Of a DNA stretch of 64,000 nt, positions 38,927 through 51,420 are shown one piece after another. The notes under the pieces were generated by a model, which was not told the origin of the DNA, did not search any database, and saw only the letters and a list, made by a program, of their open reading frames with translations. Location: NCBI GenBank assembly GCA_019614645.1, contig JABWDB010000001.1, positions 23,305,501 to 23,369,500 on the forward strand, given 5' to 3'. This DNA comes from Stratiolaelaps scimitus. Its lineage: Eukaryota > Arthropoda > Arachnida > Mesostigmata > Laelapidae. Made by a program: the position numbers and the translations under genes. Position 1 is the first letter of the stretch; every line of letters starts with the position of its first letter.

Positions 38927-40560
38927 AGTGTTAGAATAGCGGACCGAACCATCGTTGTATGGCGCCGGTCGTTGGCCGCTGTATTCGACCCTGCTGCACA
39001 TCCTTACGAACGAGCGTTATACGCGGCACAGGTCTATCGGCCAGAGAAGTGGGGGCCACTGCAGGAAGCAGTGGACGAGAAGTAGGGACTCTGTTCCCCG
39101 GCCGTTTCTCTTGCCACGCATACAAGCAGGAGGAATGACATAAGAATAGTTGGTTGGCGTAAAGTTGACCCCGCACTTCCGGCGTTTCACGCCGACATCG
39201 TCGTCATCGAGGGGAAGTTCGGGATTGCATTAGGACTCTGTGAGGGGGTTTGGCAGTACGGCGCTGGCGTCACCATCGTCCAAGAGCGTTTGTGGCGGGG
39301 TGGCAGGATGAAGAAGCGAAGAGAGAGGGCGAGCGAGTGTGAGAGAGAGAGAGAGAGGCTGGGCTCGCGAGACGATTGGAGACGAGTTCATAGGCGGAAA
39401 GGGGTTTTGCAGGGGTCATATAGGGATTCATCGCTGGTGCCTGACGGAAATCATGAAACTCCGCTGTTACCCAGGCGCCTAGGGTGCTGTACCGGTGGGA
39501 AAGTTGAGGACAAACCCGCCGCTGGTCCGTACTCGGGAGGAGCAAGCGAAAGGATGATAGAGTCAGTGAGGCAAGCAGTGAGAGAGAGAGAGAGTTTGTG
39601 TGTATGTGATGGCTACTGAAAACACGGATGAGATAGGGCTCCTCCTACTACTCGGTAGGTGGAAGGAAGAAATGAGAGAAGAAGAAGTGCAAACACTCTT
39701 GTGAGCGCATCGCGGCGTCGTCGGCAGCAGCAGCCGACACCGCCGTTACCACCAGTGCGCCCTGTAGCTGCTACTGCTGCCATCACCGCCGCTGCCAAAG
39801 GCGCTATCGAGGTGGGCGAGCGACTCAGGCATGTGGGCAGCCGGAACAGCCGCGGAGAAGCACAAGCAGAAGGACAAACGAAGACGGGACCATAGCGAGA
39901 TGAGGGCTGAAGCCGTCTCAGGGTTGGGTCGCAAGCACAGTGCGGTGCGAGGCCTTCAAGTCTTCGAAGAGACGGCTTTCCGACGAAGAGAAAAATCGAG
40001 AGCGGGAGAAAGAGTGTGGATCACTGAGGATAGTGAATGGGGAGTGCAGAATCTGAGTGGACGTCCAACCCTGGGACTTCTATAGATGGCGGGGGATTGG
40101 CAATCAGGCTCGTGTATCCATGGCACACATTGCCTTGGGCTGTGTGCTCACAACCCAACTACACTCGCCGCTGCGTACACGCCCTGTGCCGCTTAGATGG
40201 GAACGCGGACGGGCGCCGGGCGGTAAACGGGCCACCCATGCGCCCGTCTGGCCGACGACATCGACGACACTTTCATGATTTCCTTGAAAGCCTGAGGGAG
40301 ACAGATTGGTGACAATCAGCCAGATTGTCGTCTCTTATATACCTAACCGGCAGAGGCACCACGAACGAATAGCAGGCGCCATCAGCCCGCCACGAGCTGA
40401 ATGATTGACTACATCTACTGTTGATCGCTTCACCACAGTAACGTTTGCAAGTTGCATTCGGAACTCATTTTTTGACTGCCTGATACCCTGCGTAGAACTC
40501 GAGGTTGGCGGTAAACATGTTGAGCAGCAAAGCAGCCATCAGCCTGGCAACCCGATGTAC

Positions 40561-42100
40561 ATGCGGTGTTAACAGATATGTAACTAAACTAACTAACTGC
40601 TAACACCACTTATTCATTTTAAAGCTTTACGCAAATAAGCGCTTAAGGATGAAGCACATCGTTACAATGAAGCGCTTGCTAACGATGGAGATGAAATAAT
40701 CGACTGCTTTTTATATTTATGTAAAAGTACGTGAAAATAATGTAGGTTCCAATGTGTGTGTGATTCCGAGTTGGCCAAACAAGCTGAGCACCGCTTGATA
40801 AAGGCGACTTCAGTTCCGCAGGCCTCCTTGGACAACATACAACATTGCCGATTATACTAGAAGTGTTTACCGCCCTCGAAGCATCTAGAGATATAGGTAT
40901 ATTTAGCCATTGTAAAAATGTGTAGAAAGCTCTGTCGTTAGAAGTGTACCGAAACTAGTCAGTGGAAATACATGCAAATCAGAGTTAAAAATACTCTCGT
41001 CCCTGTCCCGTGGACATCGCTTCTGAGCCTAGTTCTGATGAATATTTTTCAGTGAGGAACTCGCGCCTTGATTCTTTTCAATTGTGTATTGTTAGTTCTT
41101 GATACTATTATTTATATTCTATGATAGATGTTTTGAGAAAAATATCCACAAAACTTAGACTAGGTTATCTTACTAACAGGTCGTCTGAGGTGTTTCGTAC
41201 GTAGGAGAATCTTGATAACCGGGTGAAATTGGACTTTTGACCAGTTAAGCCTAATGATCAAGATGTTGGTTCTTGAAGAAACGAGTCCGAATAAAATTTG
41301 CTGAAAATCGGTGACCATTTTTGATAAAGACCACAGAGGTGGCTTCACTTCAGGACATCTCACGAGTGAACGAGTTGAGACAATCACCGACAATTTCAAT
41401 TATTAATTTGCAGCCTTTGCAGCCAATACTAGAGTTGGACTATAAACTCTCTTCGGACTTTTTTGGAATTCCGTGCACCACATGTTAAGATGTTATAACG
41501 AAAACGCTGAGAATTACCCCAAAAAAATGCAAAATGGGTCTCGAAGTGACGATTATGACTTGCTATGGACGTTAATGACACCCCATATTTTGAGTTCTTG
41601 GGTAAAAACGAAAATATCACTGCGACGCGATATCTCGAGTTCTCGAAAAAGACTCATGGCACGGGAATCGAAAGTACACAGTGTGGCTTCTCAATGACAA
41701 AATCTCACCGTACGACTTCAATTACGAAATGGATGGAGACCAACAAATATCGATTCGTCTCAGGAAGCTCACGATAACGAAATTTGGTGTCGTAACGAAG
41801 GTGGAAAGTATATTACGGCACCGAACCGCTGGCTCCGGTGAGTAAATAAACGTAGAGTATCTCTGATATATACCAAATAAACACTCATGCTTGTAGTTAT
41901 TTTTGTTCAAAAGTTATCAACGTTTGTTTGACGTACAAATTAGAACTATTAATACCAGTTCACACATAGATTCGGTTTAATTCGCCAGAGTGAAATGCAC
42001 CATATGCTCAACTGTGTAAAAAGAAAAGTGGCACATTAATCCTTTTCGCCAATCGGGATGTCTGCTGTTCCACGGTGTTTCTTTCTTCAAGCAATTATAC
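40561..42100. other. AT-rich block with possible exon
   Basis: AT-rich sequence. The interval 41160-41845 has open frames on both strands that overlap in different registers. The most exon-like is plus 41606-41837, listed separately. The rest shows no feature. Confidence 0.45.
41606..41837 (+). CDS. Possible internal exon ending at a GTGAGT donor
   Basis: An open frame without an early ATG runs from 41606 for 79 codons, with a stop at 41843. Just before the stop is G|GTGAGTAA, a strong splice donor, with the GT at 41838. The predicted peptide includes YTVWLLNDKISPYDFNYEMD and ISIRLRKLTITKFG, with alternating hydrophobic and polar residues suggesting beta strands. I considered Ig-type and lipocalin folds, but key cysteines and signatures are not there. 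A second frame (41565-41777) overlaps it, so a frameshifted pseudogene is equally possible. No clean acceptor was found upstream. Confidence 0.2.
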
Positions 42101-43450
42101 ATCGCAGTGCCGAGTACCTTCTAATGTAATGTGCCGATATATGGCCACAGTGGTCGAGTGGCCGTTTCGTGGTGTTTTCTCGCTCTCTCGAATCATCCGT
42201 CTATTGCATTTAGCCCTCATCTGTCATGTAAAATGATAGCCAGATACCCGACGCGATAGGTTCGTCGGGCAGTCGACGAAAAAGGTCCCACTAAAGCCGC
42301 GGACAGTGGAAAATCGAGAGTCATCCAACTGCGGTTCCCGTCCACGCTCGTTTCATTGTTGCTGTTAGATAGTCGACATCGCCGCGGCCCTGCTGCCGCT
42401 TAACCGAGAGACCCGATGGCCTCTCTTTCTAGCAGCAGTCGGCTGGTGGTTGTTCGCATTGTTCCTCGTCTCATTTCGTTCAGATCGCCTGCAGAGTCTC
42501 GCTGCGCAAACGAACCCGCATTGATCGCGAACATAGACAAAAAGTCGTAGCAAGACCTTTCGCATGCTTTTCTCGCATGGCTCGCCGACTACATAGCGAC
42601 AAAGTAGCTTTGAGCACACCAGCTGGTTCCCTTCACCCCTCTACAGTCAGCGTCCGATTCCCTGTGGTCGCCACGAGGTTCGCCGCTGCCGACATTGACT
42701 AGTTATTTTCTCCCCTTCATTTTTCTCTGTCTTTCGTTGTGATGCGTCCCGCGAGCATGGGCTTAACTCATCCCGTAGTGCCTCGACGACTGCGCACCCG
42801 ACACTCACTCAGCGATCATATGGCTACTACGAGTCTACTATGTCCTTTTAATTTGACTGCTTCTTTTCTCTCGTCGAAATACAATGGCACACACAGACAC
42901 AATCTATACACACGTACACAAATCGCCACAACCAGCACTTCTATCAACTAATATCTATCCAAGAATTACAAACAGTGCGTGGTACAGCGTGGAGGCAGTG
43001 AGAGGCCCAACGGGACTGGCAGCGCCAAACGCGTCAACTCCGAGTGCGACATCATCCCAGTAGGAGTAATAACATGACAGACCGGGTCGGTCTCTCTCGG
43101 ACGTAAGCAAAGATCAGCGAATGTTCGCCGCCTGGCAGAGCTCTGCAGCACCACAGCCGCTATTGGTGGCACGGTGGTGCTTGATGACGATGTGCAACTG
43201 GCGCTCGAGAGAACAGTGAGAGCGAGAGAAGAAAAGTACTGGCGTTACGGAGATTATCACCATTGCCTCTCGCAGTGGAGTATTATTGGCCCCTGAAAAG
43301 CAGACGGCAGCCATTAGATACAATGTCACGCATATATGAGAGCAACAATAACAACGAAATGAGCGTGCTGCGTTCGGCCTGTGCTCGGGCCTGTGTTACT
43401 TGGTCGACCGAGGACAGTGAAGGTAGTGGAAACAGCCGAACATAATACAG
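42101..43450. other. GC-rich block 7, no gene seen
   Basis: A GC-rich block with frames of 60-84 codons on both strands and no recognised family. A tRNA-like D-arm word (CAGTGGTCGAGTGG near 42150) is not followed by a B box. Confidence 0.5.
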
Positions 43451-45050
43451 AGCAATGGCTTAATACTAAATTGGCTTCCTCCCCAAAATCGAATATAAAA
43501 TAGTAAATGTACTAATATTTATAAGTGAGTTCTTTGGATTTCGTAGATTGTTCCATATGCTATTTGACTCGTTGGTCACCTTTGTGAATGCGAGTGCACA
43601 TGATCATTGAATGAACGGCTGCGCTTTTCGATGGTTGAGTAACGGATGGAATTAGGTTGCTTCGTAGGTTGTTATACCACGTGAAAATCCCAATATAAAC
43701 AATAATTTCAACAATAATTCATAATCTTTATTACTATTGGCTAATTATACATTATTATTATTATTATAATTATTATTCCGGTTGGGCAGACTCTAGTGAG
43801 ACCCCGAGAACGACGTGAGTGACCTGAGGACTGTACGTGCTCAGAAGCTGGGCGGTTCAGGTTGAGTTATAGGGGATTCGCTTTCGCTGGAAAGCTACGA
43901 TTTGAGAAAATACTATAAAGCGACAAAACTCAGTTGAACCACTCCGGTAGTGATGGTTTCTGTAGACTGGTCTAGGCTCAGAGCAGAGGCCTGTCACATA
44001 GGGGAACAGCTGAAAGTCAACGCGAAGGATAAAAAAGAGACTTATCTGCCAACGAATGCGGGTTAGGGCACCGTTTCGCCACTGACAAGGATCGTGGGAG
44101 AAAAGTATCCTTGTGAATTTGTCTCAGTTGTCATGTCCTGATCTCCCGTGCCGTATTACAGCCGCCATGAAATACAAAAATAAATCTACTTAGTTATATC
44201 ATGTTATCCTATGCTCGAGAGGATATGCCACAAAGGACGGAGCTTCCAACAGGACAGTAACCTAGTGCAAGGCTGGTATCGAGTGGGTAATATATATGCG
44301 ATAGAGTAGGTATTCATGTGCTTATGTGGTGATTATGCGATGATAAAAGATGGCCATGGGCAGTCATAGATGGGAAATAATGATATGCTATTGGCCAAGC
44401 AAAACAAGCAATATTTGATATCGTAGAACTTGCAGGCGAACAGAAGGAATAAAATAGGTTCAACAGAAGTAACACATGATACACTTTTGGCTAAGAATGT
44501 ACCAGTTAGGTAGTCGGTTGTGGCAAAGTATTCGTCGAAATTCGAATGATTCACACCATATTCTGAAACTTATCTGGAGATCTTAAGCGGCTGATGCCGA
44601 GTAACTTTTATACACAATTTCAATCTAGCAGACTCAACTGATACATTAACACGGATAGTATATATACAGTATATATACGAGTATATATACAGTATATATA
44701 TAGTATATATACAGTACATATATAGTATATATACGAACTGACACATTAACACGGATAGCATATATACAGTATATATATAGTATATATACGAACTGGCACA
44801 TTAACATGGATAGTATATGTACGAGTGTAGATATAATGATTGCTTATTATAAAAAATCAATTGTGCATTTAGGCTGGGGTGTGGTGGGTATATGGTGGAA
44901 AAAGTGTAGATATATAACATATACCAAGAGTAGTCAGTACATGGTTAGCAACTGATCAGTTCCTTTAAAGGCAGTAGCTGCGTTGTGTGAGAAAACCAGT
45001 CGCAAACAAGGGGAAATGAACATTTCTCGCAGGAGCTGAAAAGACTGGAT
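43451..45050. other. AT-rich block with minisatellite
   Basis: No gene is seen. The block contains a TTA/ATT tract (about 43750-43778) and a minisatellite (44635-44813). Confidence 0.5.
44635..44813. repeat. Minisatellite with 24-nt core, three copies
   Basis: The core (ACTG-R-YACATTAACA-YGGATAG) starts at 44635, 44735 and 44790. Between the cores lie variable runs of GTATATATACA and TATAGTATATATAC units, so the spacing is 100 bp and then 55 bp. The nested AT-rich words suggest slippage inside a larger unit. Confidence 0.85.
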
Positions 45051-45159
45051 AAGTATAACGTTGAGTAGTGAGTGAAAGAGAGCGATATACTGAAGCCAGG
45101 CATCGGCCCTCCATGTCTTTATATGTTAGGGAGTGTTCATCTGCCTACATCCGTGTGTA

Positions 45160-45160
45160 G

Positions 45161-45193
<33 letters not shown>
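45160..45193. repeat. (GA)n microsatellite
   Basis: A GAGAGA run of about 34 bp with one GAAA interruption. Confidence 0.9.
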
Positions 45194-45195
<2 letters not shown>

Positions 45196-46879
45196 CGCAA
45201 ACCAGCCATCTACCAGAATCGAGTCCTCAGCTGCAGCGAGCACGCCCGGCTAAAGAGAGTATTCTCTCGCTTACTCGTTCTCACTCTCCGCTTCGCTCTG
45301 ATCATGGCGTGAACAGCGAACAGATTTATCACCCAGCCACAAATTAGCGCTCTGCTCCTCGCCCAGACCGCCCGCCTGCCTGCCTTCCTGGGCCGTATCC
45401 GCCACCACTGCTGCTGCCGCCGAGGAGACCAGACCACGCACTGGGCTCTCCCTCTTACTGACTGTCGACCGGATCAGCTCAGGACCAACTCGACGGAGCT
45501 ACGGGAAGAGCCGAAAAGACAGGGGGAGTGAGGTTGGGCGACTTAGAAAAGAAAAAGAAACGAAGGAGGCGAGATAGGGGGACGAGGGAAGGCCACATGA
45601 AAAGACATGCTGTGGTGGAAACTGGACAAGAAGCTCCGGCTACGCTGGAGACAGCAGTGGGAGAGAAACTGAAGGAGAGGGAGAGAGATCGGCTAAAGAA
45701 AATATCCAACACAGAGCAACCGTAGAAACGGCAGCATGGGCTGTCCTGCCGTCCGGAGAGACTAGCTGACTGTGGAAAAATAATAATATAGACAGCCGGG
45801 TGGGTTCAAAGAAACGAAGAAGCGGCCCCGGCCGGCCGGCTAGCTGGCTAGCCGGCTGGCAGCTTCAGCGCCGGCAGTTACAGCAGAGAAAGCAGAGCGG
45901 AAAAAGGAAAAATTGGAGAAAACGCTCCCGAACGAAGAGGATGAGAGGGCGGCGCCGATCGTGTGTCGTTCCACTGCCGACACTCGGCTGCGCGGTGCCG
46001 AACAAAACGAAGGGAGAAAGCAGAGAATGAAGGCAGGACGGCGAGAAGCGAATGTTGGACATCATGAGTCGGCAAGCGGCAATGGGTGATAACTAGGTGA
46101 AGTAGTGGCTGGGCCGTCGGACGGGGCGGAGGGGGGAGGCGACTCGAAACTGGTGCCGAACGAACGAGAAATCACAATAAGTACATGTTGAGCCCAGCAA
46201 AGCCCCCTGAAGTCACCCAACCTCCTGCCTCCCGGAAGCCCGGTGGACGCAAGCATATGTCTGTCGGTTGGTGGTCCCAGCGGTAGTCGTATTCCTGAGA
46301 GATAGCAACGACGACGACTGTAACGATGAGAACTTCTTCTGACTCGATGTTGAAGGACGTGCAATAAGTCGTTTGGTCGTCGGTGGATCGTTGGGAGCCG
46401 GAATAGTGTCGGCATTCGGACGAAGCCAAACGCTGCTCGCTCTCTGTTCGTGCGAAACAACATCTGTATAATGTTGGATAATATTTACCGCGAACAGCCG
46501 GGGGTAAATTGTGAAAAGCGGTTGCAGTAGAGGGCCAAGAAAGCTTCATTGATTCCCGCCGGCCCCGTCTGCTGTGCCGTTTCAATTTGTGCGCTCCGCG
46601 CACATGTTTAGCGAAAGCACATTTGATCCCCGACGAATTTTCCGGCCGCTTTATTTGCTTCGCGTCTGAGAAACCATCCGGGTACGCTGCGAGAATTGTA
46701 ACAGTTATTATGATTTGACCTGTTGGCAGATGAGACGCTGCCGCAACGAGCAGCTAACGGGCAGAACTGCACCATGGAGTGAACAAGCTCGGATTGGCAA
46801 ACCGAACGCATCGTTGTTTTGCCGGCTAATTTCTTTGGCGCAATTGAAGACAACTATTTGTTGGAAGTTGATAAGTATA

Positions 46880-46881
<2 letters not shown>

Positions 46882-46929
<48 letters not shown>
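46882..46929. repeat. (TA)n microsatellite
   Basis: A pure TA run of about 48 bp. Confidence 0.95.
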
Positions 46930-46932
<3 letters not shown>

Positions 46933-47220
46933 CTCTCTATATCGATGTGTGTTTTGTTTTCATTCGCCGCTGGAGGCTGCCGTTCGCTGCGAATCGGTTC
47001 CCGTCTCTCCCACGCCGCAGCTGCCTAAAGCAGCTATAGCGTTTTCTTCCGAATCGAATTGTCGCAGCATCATCACACGGCTGCTGTGGCACGCAGCGAT
47101 ATCTGACAGGATCGGACAAAGCTCAAGAGGATATGAATCGGACGGAAGAATGAAGGACACCACTCGATGTGGTCGCCTGGGAATGGCAGATGAGAGCTGA
47201 ACAGCCTAATCTCTTGCTAC

Positions 47221-48690
47221 CTTTTTTTTTAGGCTTTAGGTTTGCCGTGTCCAAAATACAAATATAAGAAATACCCGAGACATCTCAAAGCATTCAATGT
47301 CGTCAACGTATCAACCTATTTGAACTGACAAATATATTTGTTGCTAGAGTTCTTGTAGCCGTTACCACATATGGTTGACAGCATCAGTCTGCAATGATAA
47401 AAGTACAACAAATACGGTCACATGAATGAAATTACAATACAACGATTCGAAGGTCGAATAGTTCCTGTGTTGATTTCGGTGTTGGTGACTCATAGAAGGT
47501 CAAAGAAATGAAAAGGAAAGGAAGCCCCTCTTCTTGTTTCTGAATGATTTTCTTTTGCTAATTTTCATTATTGTGTTAGCAAAGTGTCGCCCGGCCGTCA
47601 AATATGATGGTTTGCATATTATACTAGAAGGTCGATTTTATCAAAGTGATGCGGTTTCCTTTACAAGGGGTGATCGTTGAAACCTGATGTGTCAATTCCA
47701 TTGTGGGTGTCTCAGGAACTATCGACGAAGGGAAGTGGGTGCAATCGTTCCAGCTTGAAACTCTTGACACGATTCAATAAATGTACCATAGTTCTGTTTC
47801 TAATAAGCTTTTGGACAAATTAGCATTGGGAACTTGAACAGGATTTCAGTCAGACGAGTAGACCCTGTTCTAAAGTGATGAAACCTTTTGTTGACGCAAG
47901 ACCGCAAGCAACAGCCGAGCACGGAAAAGGTGTTTGTTGCACAAGAACTGTTCAAGAGTCTGAGGGCGAACTGGACGATTCGGCCCATCTAAGCTACCCA
48001 CCACCCAGCTTTCGCTGACGGAATTCTGGGTACTGGTGATAGAGAGATATGTATATGTACAATGCCCGCTGGCCCGTTGTGACGCAATGCTTGGACTCCA
48101 ACTATTGACTCAATGCAGAGTGGGTATAGCTGTCCATAGCAGCATTTTGACTGAGAAAGGATCAACTTTGGTCAGAAGTGTTTCGCAACATTGCTCATAG
48201 TATGCAATGGGGCACTGTCGTGATGCAATTGAATGACCTGATAAACAGGGAACGTTTAAACAGGGAAGGTTAAGTGCGATGTTTAGTTTTCTACGTACAA
48301 CTTTAATAGATAATAATACGTTTGAAGTAGATCATTCAAAGCGCGAACATAAATTACTAGAGATCTTGCTTCAACGGGTATTATTTGTGGTGCGGTTCGC
48401 GGTAGAAGGCTATATGAAACAAAATATTCGATATATTATTCGAATATATTATGACGATGGACTAACACGTCAATGATTTTATGTGCTAATTTTTCGTACA
48501 TTTTACCATGTACATCGTCTTCCACATTCTGCGAACTGTTATGTTTAGTAACCGCTTTGTGGCAAGACGGATACCTCCTATAAACTGCATCGAATGCGAA
48601 ATCATCAGTTTTGAAGAACTCTCCGTAGGCAATGCGCTTCATTCCCTTCTTCGACAGCACAAAGCCTTGTGATATAGATACTATTCTATA
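47221..48690. other. AT-rich block, possible transposase relic
   Basis: No complete frame is recognised. On the minus strand near 48185-48245 a short reading (HHDSAPLHT) resembles the HDNAPxH motif of mariner transposases, but the expected downstream SPDLAP motif is not visible, so it is not called. Minus frames 47800-47988 and 48436-48660 have no known relatives that I can see. Confidence 0.4.
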
Positions 48691-49117
48691 TGTAATCTAT
48701 TGTGTGTTCTGCAGAGAGAGGCTTGGTCAGTTCTGAGCTCTCCGTCACATCAGCACGCAAACGTTCAGCCATCCGTCCACCCACACACAGACGCGGCATA
48801 CATCCACGGCGGCGTAGTAACTTGCGTCTAAGCTGATGGCTAGCGCTGTCCCGCGCTGTTCGCCTGACTCCCTTCTCGTCTTGGTGGTCACTTGAAGATG
48901 CCGGCGCTGCGCACCGTCCTATACGATACACTATGCTACTCGCATGCGTGCGCCTACGAGAGGATTTCGCTCTCCTCGCTAGCGTTATCCCTTCTACGAA
49001 GCAACCAGCCAGCCGCCCTCACTTCTGTGAGAGGCGGCAATGCTGTCGAGGCTCCGACAACCACTGGGCGAGTGGGGAACGAGAACGAGGCGCAAAACTA
49101 TTTAGCATAGATATTAC

Positions 49118-49633
49118 TTAAGAGGACGCTGCTGCTCGTGCTGCCGACTTGCCCGCTAGCGGTGCTGCGTGCGCCACACGGGTGAACGTGTGCCATAGAA
49201 CGAAGAGAAGCAGAAAAAGGAAGATACGCAAGGAGTCTAGCCGACGCGGGTCGGGCGGAGCCGGGCCTGCCTGCGAGTGAGACGCCTGGACAGGAAGACG
49301 GCCGCCGCCACCGCCGTTGCCTCTGCGAAAAATACTTCGCAAGACGTTGCTGCTACTACTGCCGTGGTCGCCGCCGCCGCCGCCGCCGCCGCCGCCTCCC
49401 CCGCTGATCTTGGGTTGGCCTTGCCGCTCGCAGCTGCCGCAGCTGCTGCTGGCGGTGCCGTTTCGGCGAAGGAGTATCTTGCTTGCTGGTCCCTCGTTCC
49501 TACCTCTACGACGACTCCCTTGGGGGCTGTACGGAAACAGCCTAGATACCGAGTGAAAGTGGGAGAGAGCCAGCAGAAGAGAGAACGCTAAAGCTAGACT
49601 AGAACGACGGTTGGGATGGAACGCGACGCCCAA
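49118..49633 (-). CDS. Open frame with hydrophobic ends and Gly run, doubtful
   Basis: This 171-codon frame starts MGVAFHPNRRSSLALAFSLL, whose hydrophobic stretch could act as a signal or anchor. Its centre is a glycine run from the CCG microsatellite, and near the C-terminus there is a second hydrophobic stretch (IFLFLLLFVLWHTF). The opposite strand is open over the same interval with Ala runs, which argues that composition rather than selection keeps it open. No family is recognised. It could be chance; the two hydrophobic segments are the only reason to list it. Confidence 0.1.
   Translation of the reverse strand: MGVAFHPNRRSSLALAFSLLLALSHFHSVSRLFPYSPQGSRRRGRNEGPASKILLRRNGTASSSCGSCERQGQPKISGGGGGGGGGGGDHGSSSSNVLRSIFRRGNGGGGGRLPVQASHSQAGPAPPDPRRLDSLRIFLFLLLFVLWHTFTRVAHAAPLAGKSAARAAASS
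49369..49396. repeat. (CCG)n tract
   Basis: A CCG trinucleotide run of about 28 bp. It gives Ala, Pro or Gly runs depending on frame. Confidence 0.95.
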
Positions 49634-51032
49634 AGACGTCGAGTGAGTCTCTTCTTCCTCTTCTGCCTTTGGTAAGTCGCCATAAAGCCCCCTGCTACCG
49701 ACGGAGGAGCTCCCTTCAGCTTCTTCGTCGTCCTCGTCGTCGTCGGGTTACATCGCCTTTAGCCTGTTTAGGCATCTTCTAGCGGCGGCCATCCACGGTT
49801 ATAGTAGCGTAGTTGCTGCCTCTATGTACAGCGACGAATCCCGAACCGTACCAACGGCACGGAAGAGCCATAACACCGGACAGGATCGAGGCTGGGTAGC
49901 GTTGAACGTCTCATCGCACTCGCCGCCGTCAATACGTATGGGACCGGCGATATCGTACATTATACGTTAGAATGCGAATATCGAGCGCCCGAACGTGCGC
50001 TGTCCTTGTAATAAGCCATTGACGCAATGGCAGCTGAATGAATTGCCCCCTAATGAACGAACTAATTGGTTTAGACAACCATCAACGAAGAACGCGGCAA
50101 TAGAGATGATCGATTTTTGGCAACGAACAGTTCTGCTTTCTTTTAATCGGCTTTCTTTCCACGGCTGCTTGGCGTAACAAGATTGCATGGGGGAGCATGA
50201 CTGAGTAAAAACCGTGTGGGGAAACGATGTGCCGAGTGAACGTATTTTACTTAACTTGAATAACCCTTGAATGTCCCTAGATACAGAAGTGTAATTAATT
50301 AATTAGGTGTTATTTTGCTTCCAAAATAAGTAAACTGAACGGTCAGGTTTGTTAGTAATGTCATGCCCAGTTCCGCGCTCGGGGTGAGCGGAGCTGGGGC
50401 ACGAGTTCCGGTTGAGGCGATGAGAGAGGCGATGGCATTATCTATCGGCGCACACAGCGCACGAAAGGCGCTGCAGAAGTAGGACCCTGCGCGCTTGTCA
50501 CCCGTGGTGAACACAAGCCGTGGTGGAGCTCTGTAATGTGCTACACTAGGTTGATTCAGGCAAAGACGCCGGATTTTCAATAGCCGTTTGTAGTAATATC
50601 TGCGCTGTTTTTAAACCAAAAATAGGCGCAAGTTCGTTCACACAGCTGTTGAACGTTTGTGGACCCGTCTTTCCAGGACGACGCTGAGCCAGCAGACTAC
50701 AGACTAGTCTAGACGCAAATTTTAACCAACGGGTTTAAAAAAATTATTTACGTAAATTTCCTTAGAAGAGCAACGATCTTTCATCCAATTCGGCATTCTG
50801 CAGGTCTGGCCAAATTTGGTGAAGTTGCTAGGCCGTTAGGCCCCGTTCGCGAGGAGTTGGTGGGAATGGTGCGCTAAGTTGAAAGCAGGATAGACAAGCT
50901 GCCGAAGTGCAACTGGAGGTGATCCGAGCGATGCTCGAAAACGACCAGAAGCAGTAGATAATAAATTGAAAGTCTGTGTTCCAGTGATCGAGACACTAGT
51001 CCCAACGTTCACTCGCGAACCTCACCGAACTG

Positions 51033-51420
51033 GTGGAACATGGCTCAACGCATCGGCAAGGACAATCTCTGCATGAGGAAGAATCCGGCCACCGAAAACC
51101 TTTGTCATCGAAGAGGTGTATAAAAATGTTTGGCAAAGAATCTGGATACGTATCTTTTTGTCTTGCTGAAAACAAGTGTATCCGTGTGTGGCTTTTCCAC
51201 GACAACACCCGTCGCCACAAAGCAGCTGTTGTTGAGGAGTTCTTGGCCGATAAGGGGACCAAGTTGCGGAGACAACCAGCACATTCTCCTGACTTCTGAA
51301 CTTTTGGTCAGTTGAAGATGAGACCGAGCGCCACCAACCAAATTTGAAAATTGGAACGACTTCGAGCAAGTTCTCAGGGGGATCGTACATGAGGTCTCGC
51401 CCGGGGGTCATATAAAGAGC
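51033..51420 (+). pseudogene. Mariner-like transposase relic 1
   Basis: The plus strand reads WLFHDNTRRHKAAVVEEFLA and then a SPDF motif before a stop near 51297. Mariner transposases have HDNAxxH for the second Asp and SPDLAP about 30 residues later, so this is the catalytic C-terminal half. Past the stop, text near 51355-51415 aligns with relic 2 (both read ACGA, then TCGA, CAA and TCTC words in the same order). A possible N-terminal portion lies upstream from about 50760, but it is too broken to read. No terminal inverted repeats were found. It is a dead fossil. Confidence 0.65.

Larger units (their letters stand above)
37561..40560. other. GC-rich block 6
   Basis: A GC/CpG-rich block with GGT/GCC (38001-38037), TC (about 38125-38150), TTA (38907-38926) and GA (about 39340-39357 and 39580-39593) tracts. 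Frames of 90-112 codons overlap on both strands and show Arg/Ser/Glu-rich content without any domain. A short hairpin (GACAATC/GATTGTC, about 40313-40331) is present. No gene is supported. Confidence 0.45.
45051..47220. other. GC-rich block 8
   Basis: A GC-rich block with a GA tract (45160-45193) and a TA tract (46882-46929). Frames of 130-160 codons occur (minus 46062-46463, minus 46172-46603, plus 46715-47200), but they overlap one another and include microsatellite-encoded runs. No domain is recognised. Confidence 0.45.
48691..50190. other. GC-rich block 9
   Basis: A GC-rich block centred on a CCG tract (49369-49396) and a GTC tract (about 49724-49746). It contains antisense-overlapping frames: minus 49118-49633 and plus 49277-49591. 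See the separate entry for the minus frame. Confidence 0.45.

Noticed and set aside
42140..42175. A-box-like CAGTGGTCGAGTGG
   Set aside because: No matching B box downstream; most likely chance or a remnant.
48185..48245. Minus-strand HHDSAPLHT, like the mariner HDNAPxH motif
   Set aside because: The downstream SPDLAP motif and any terminal repeats are missing; the match is too short to stand alone.
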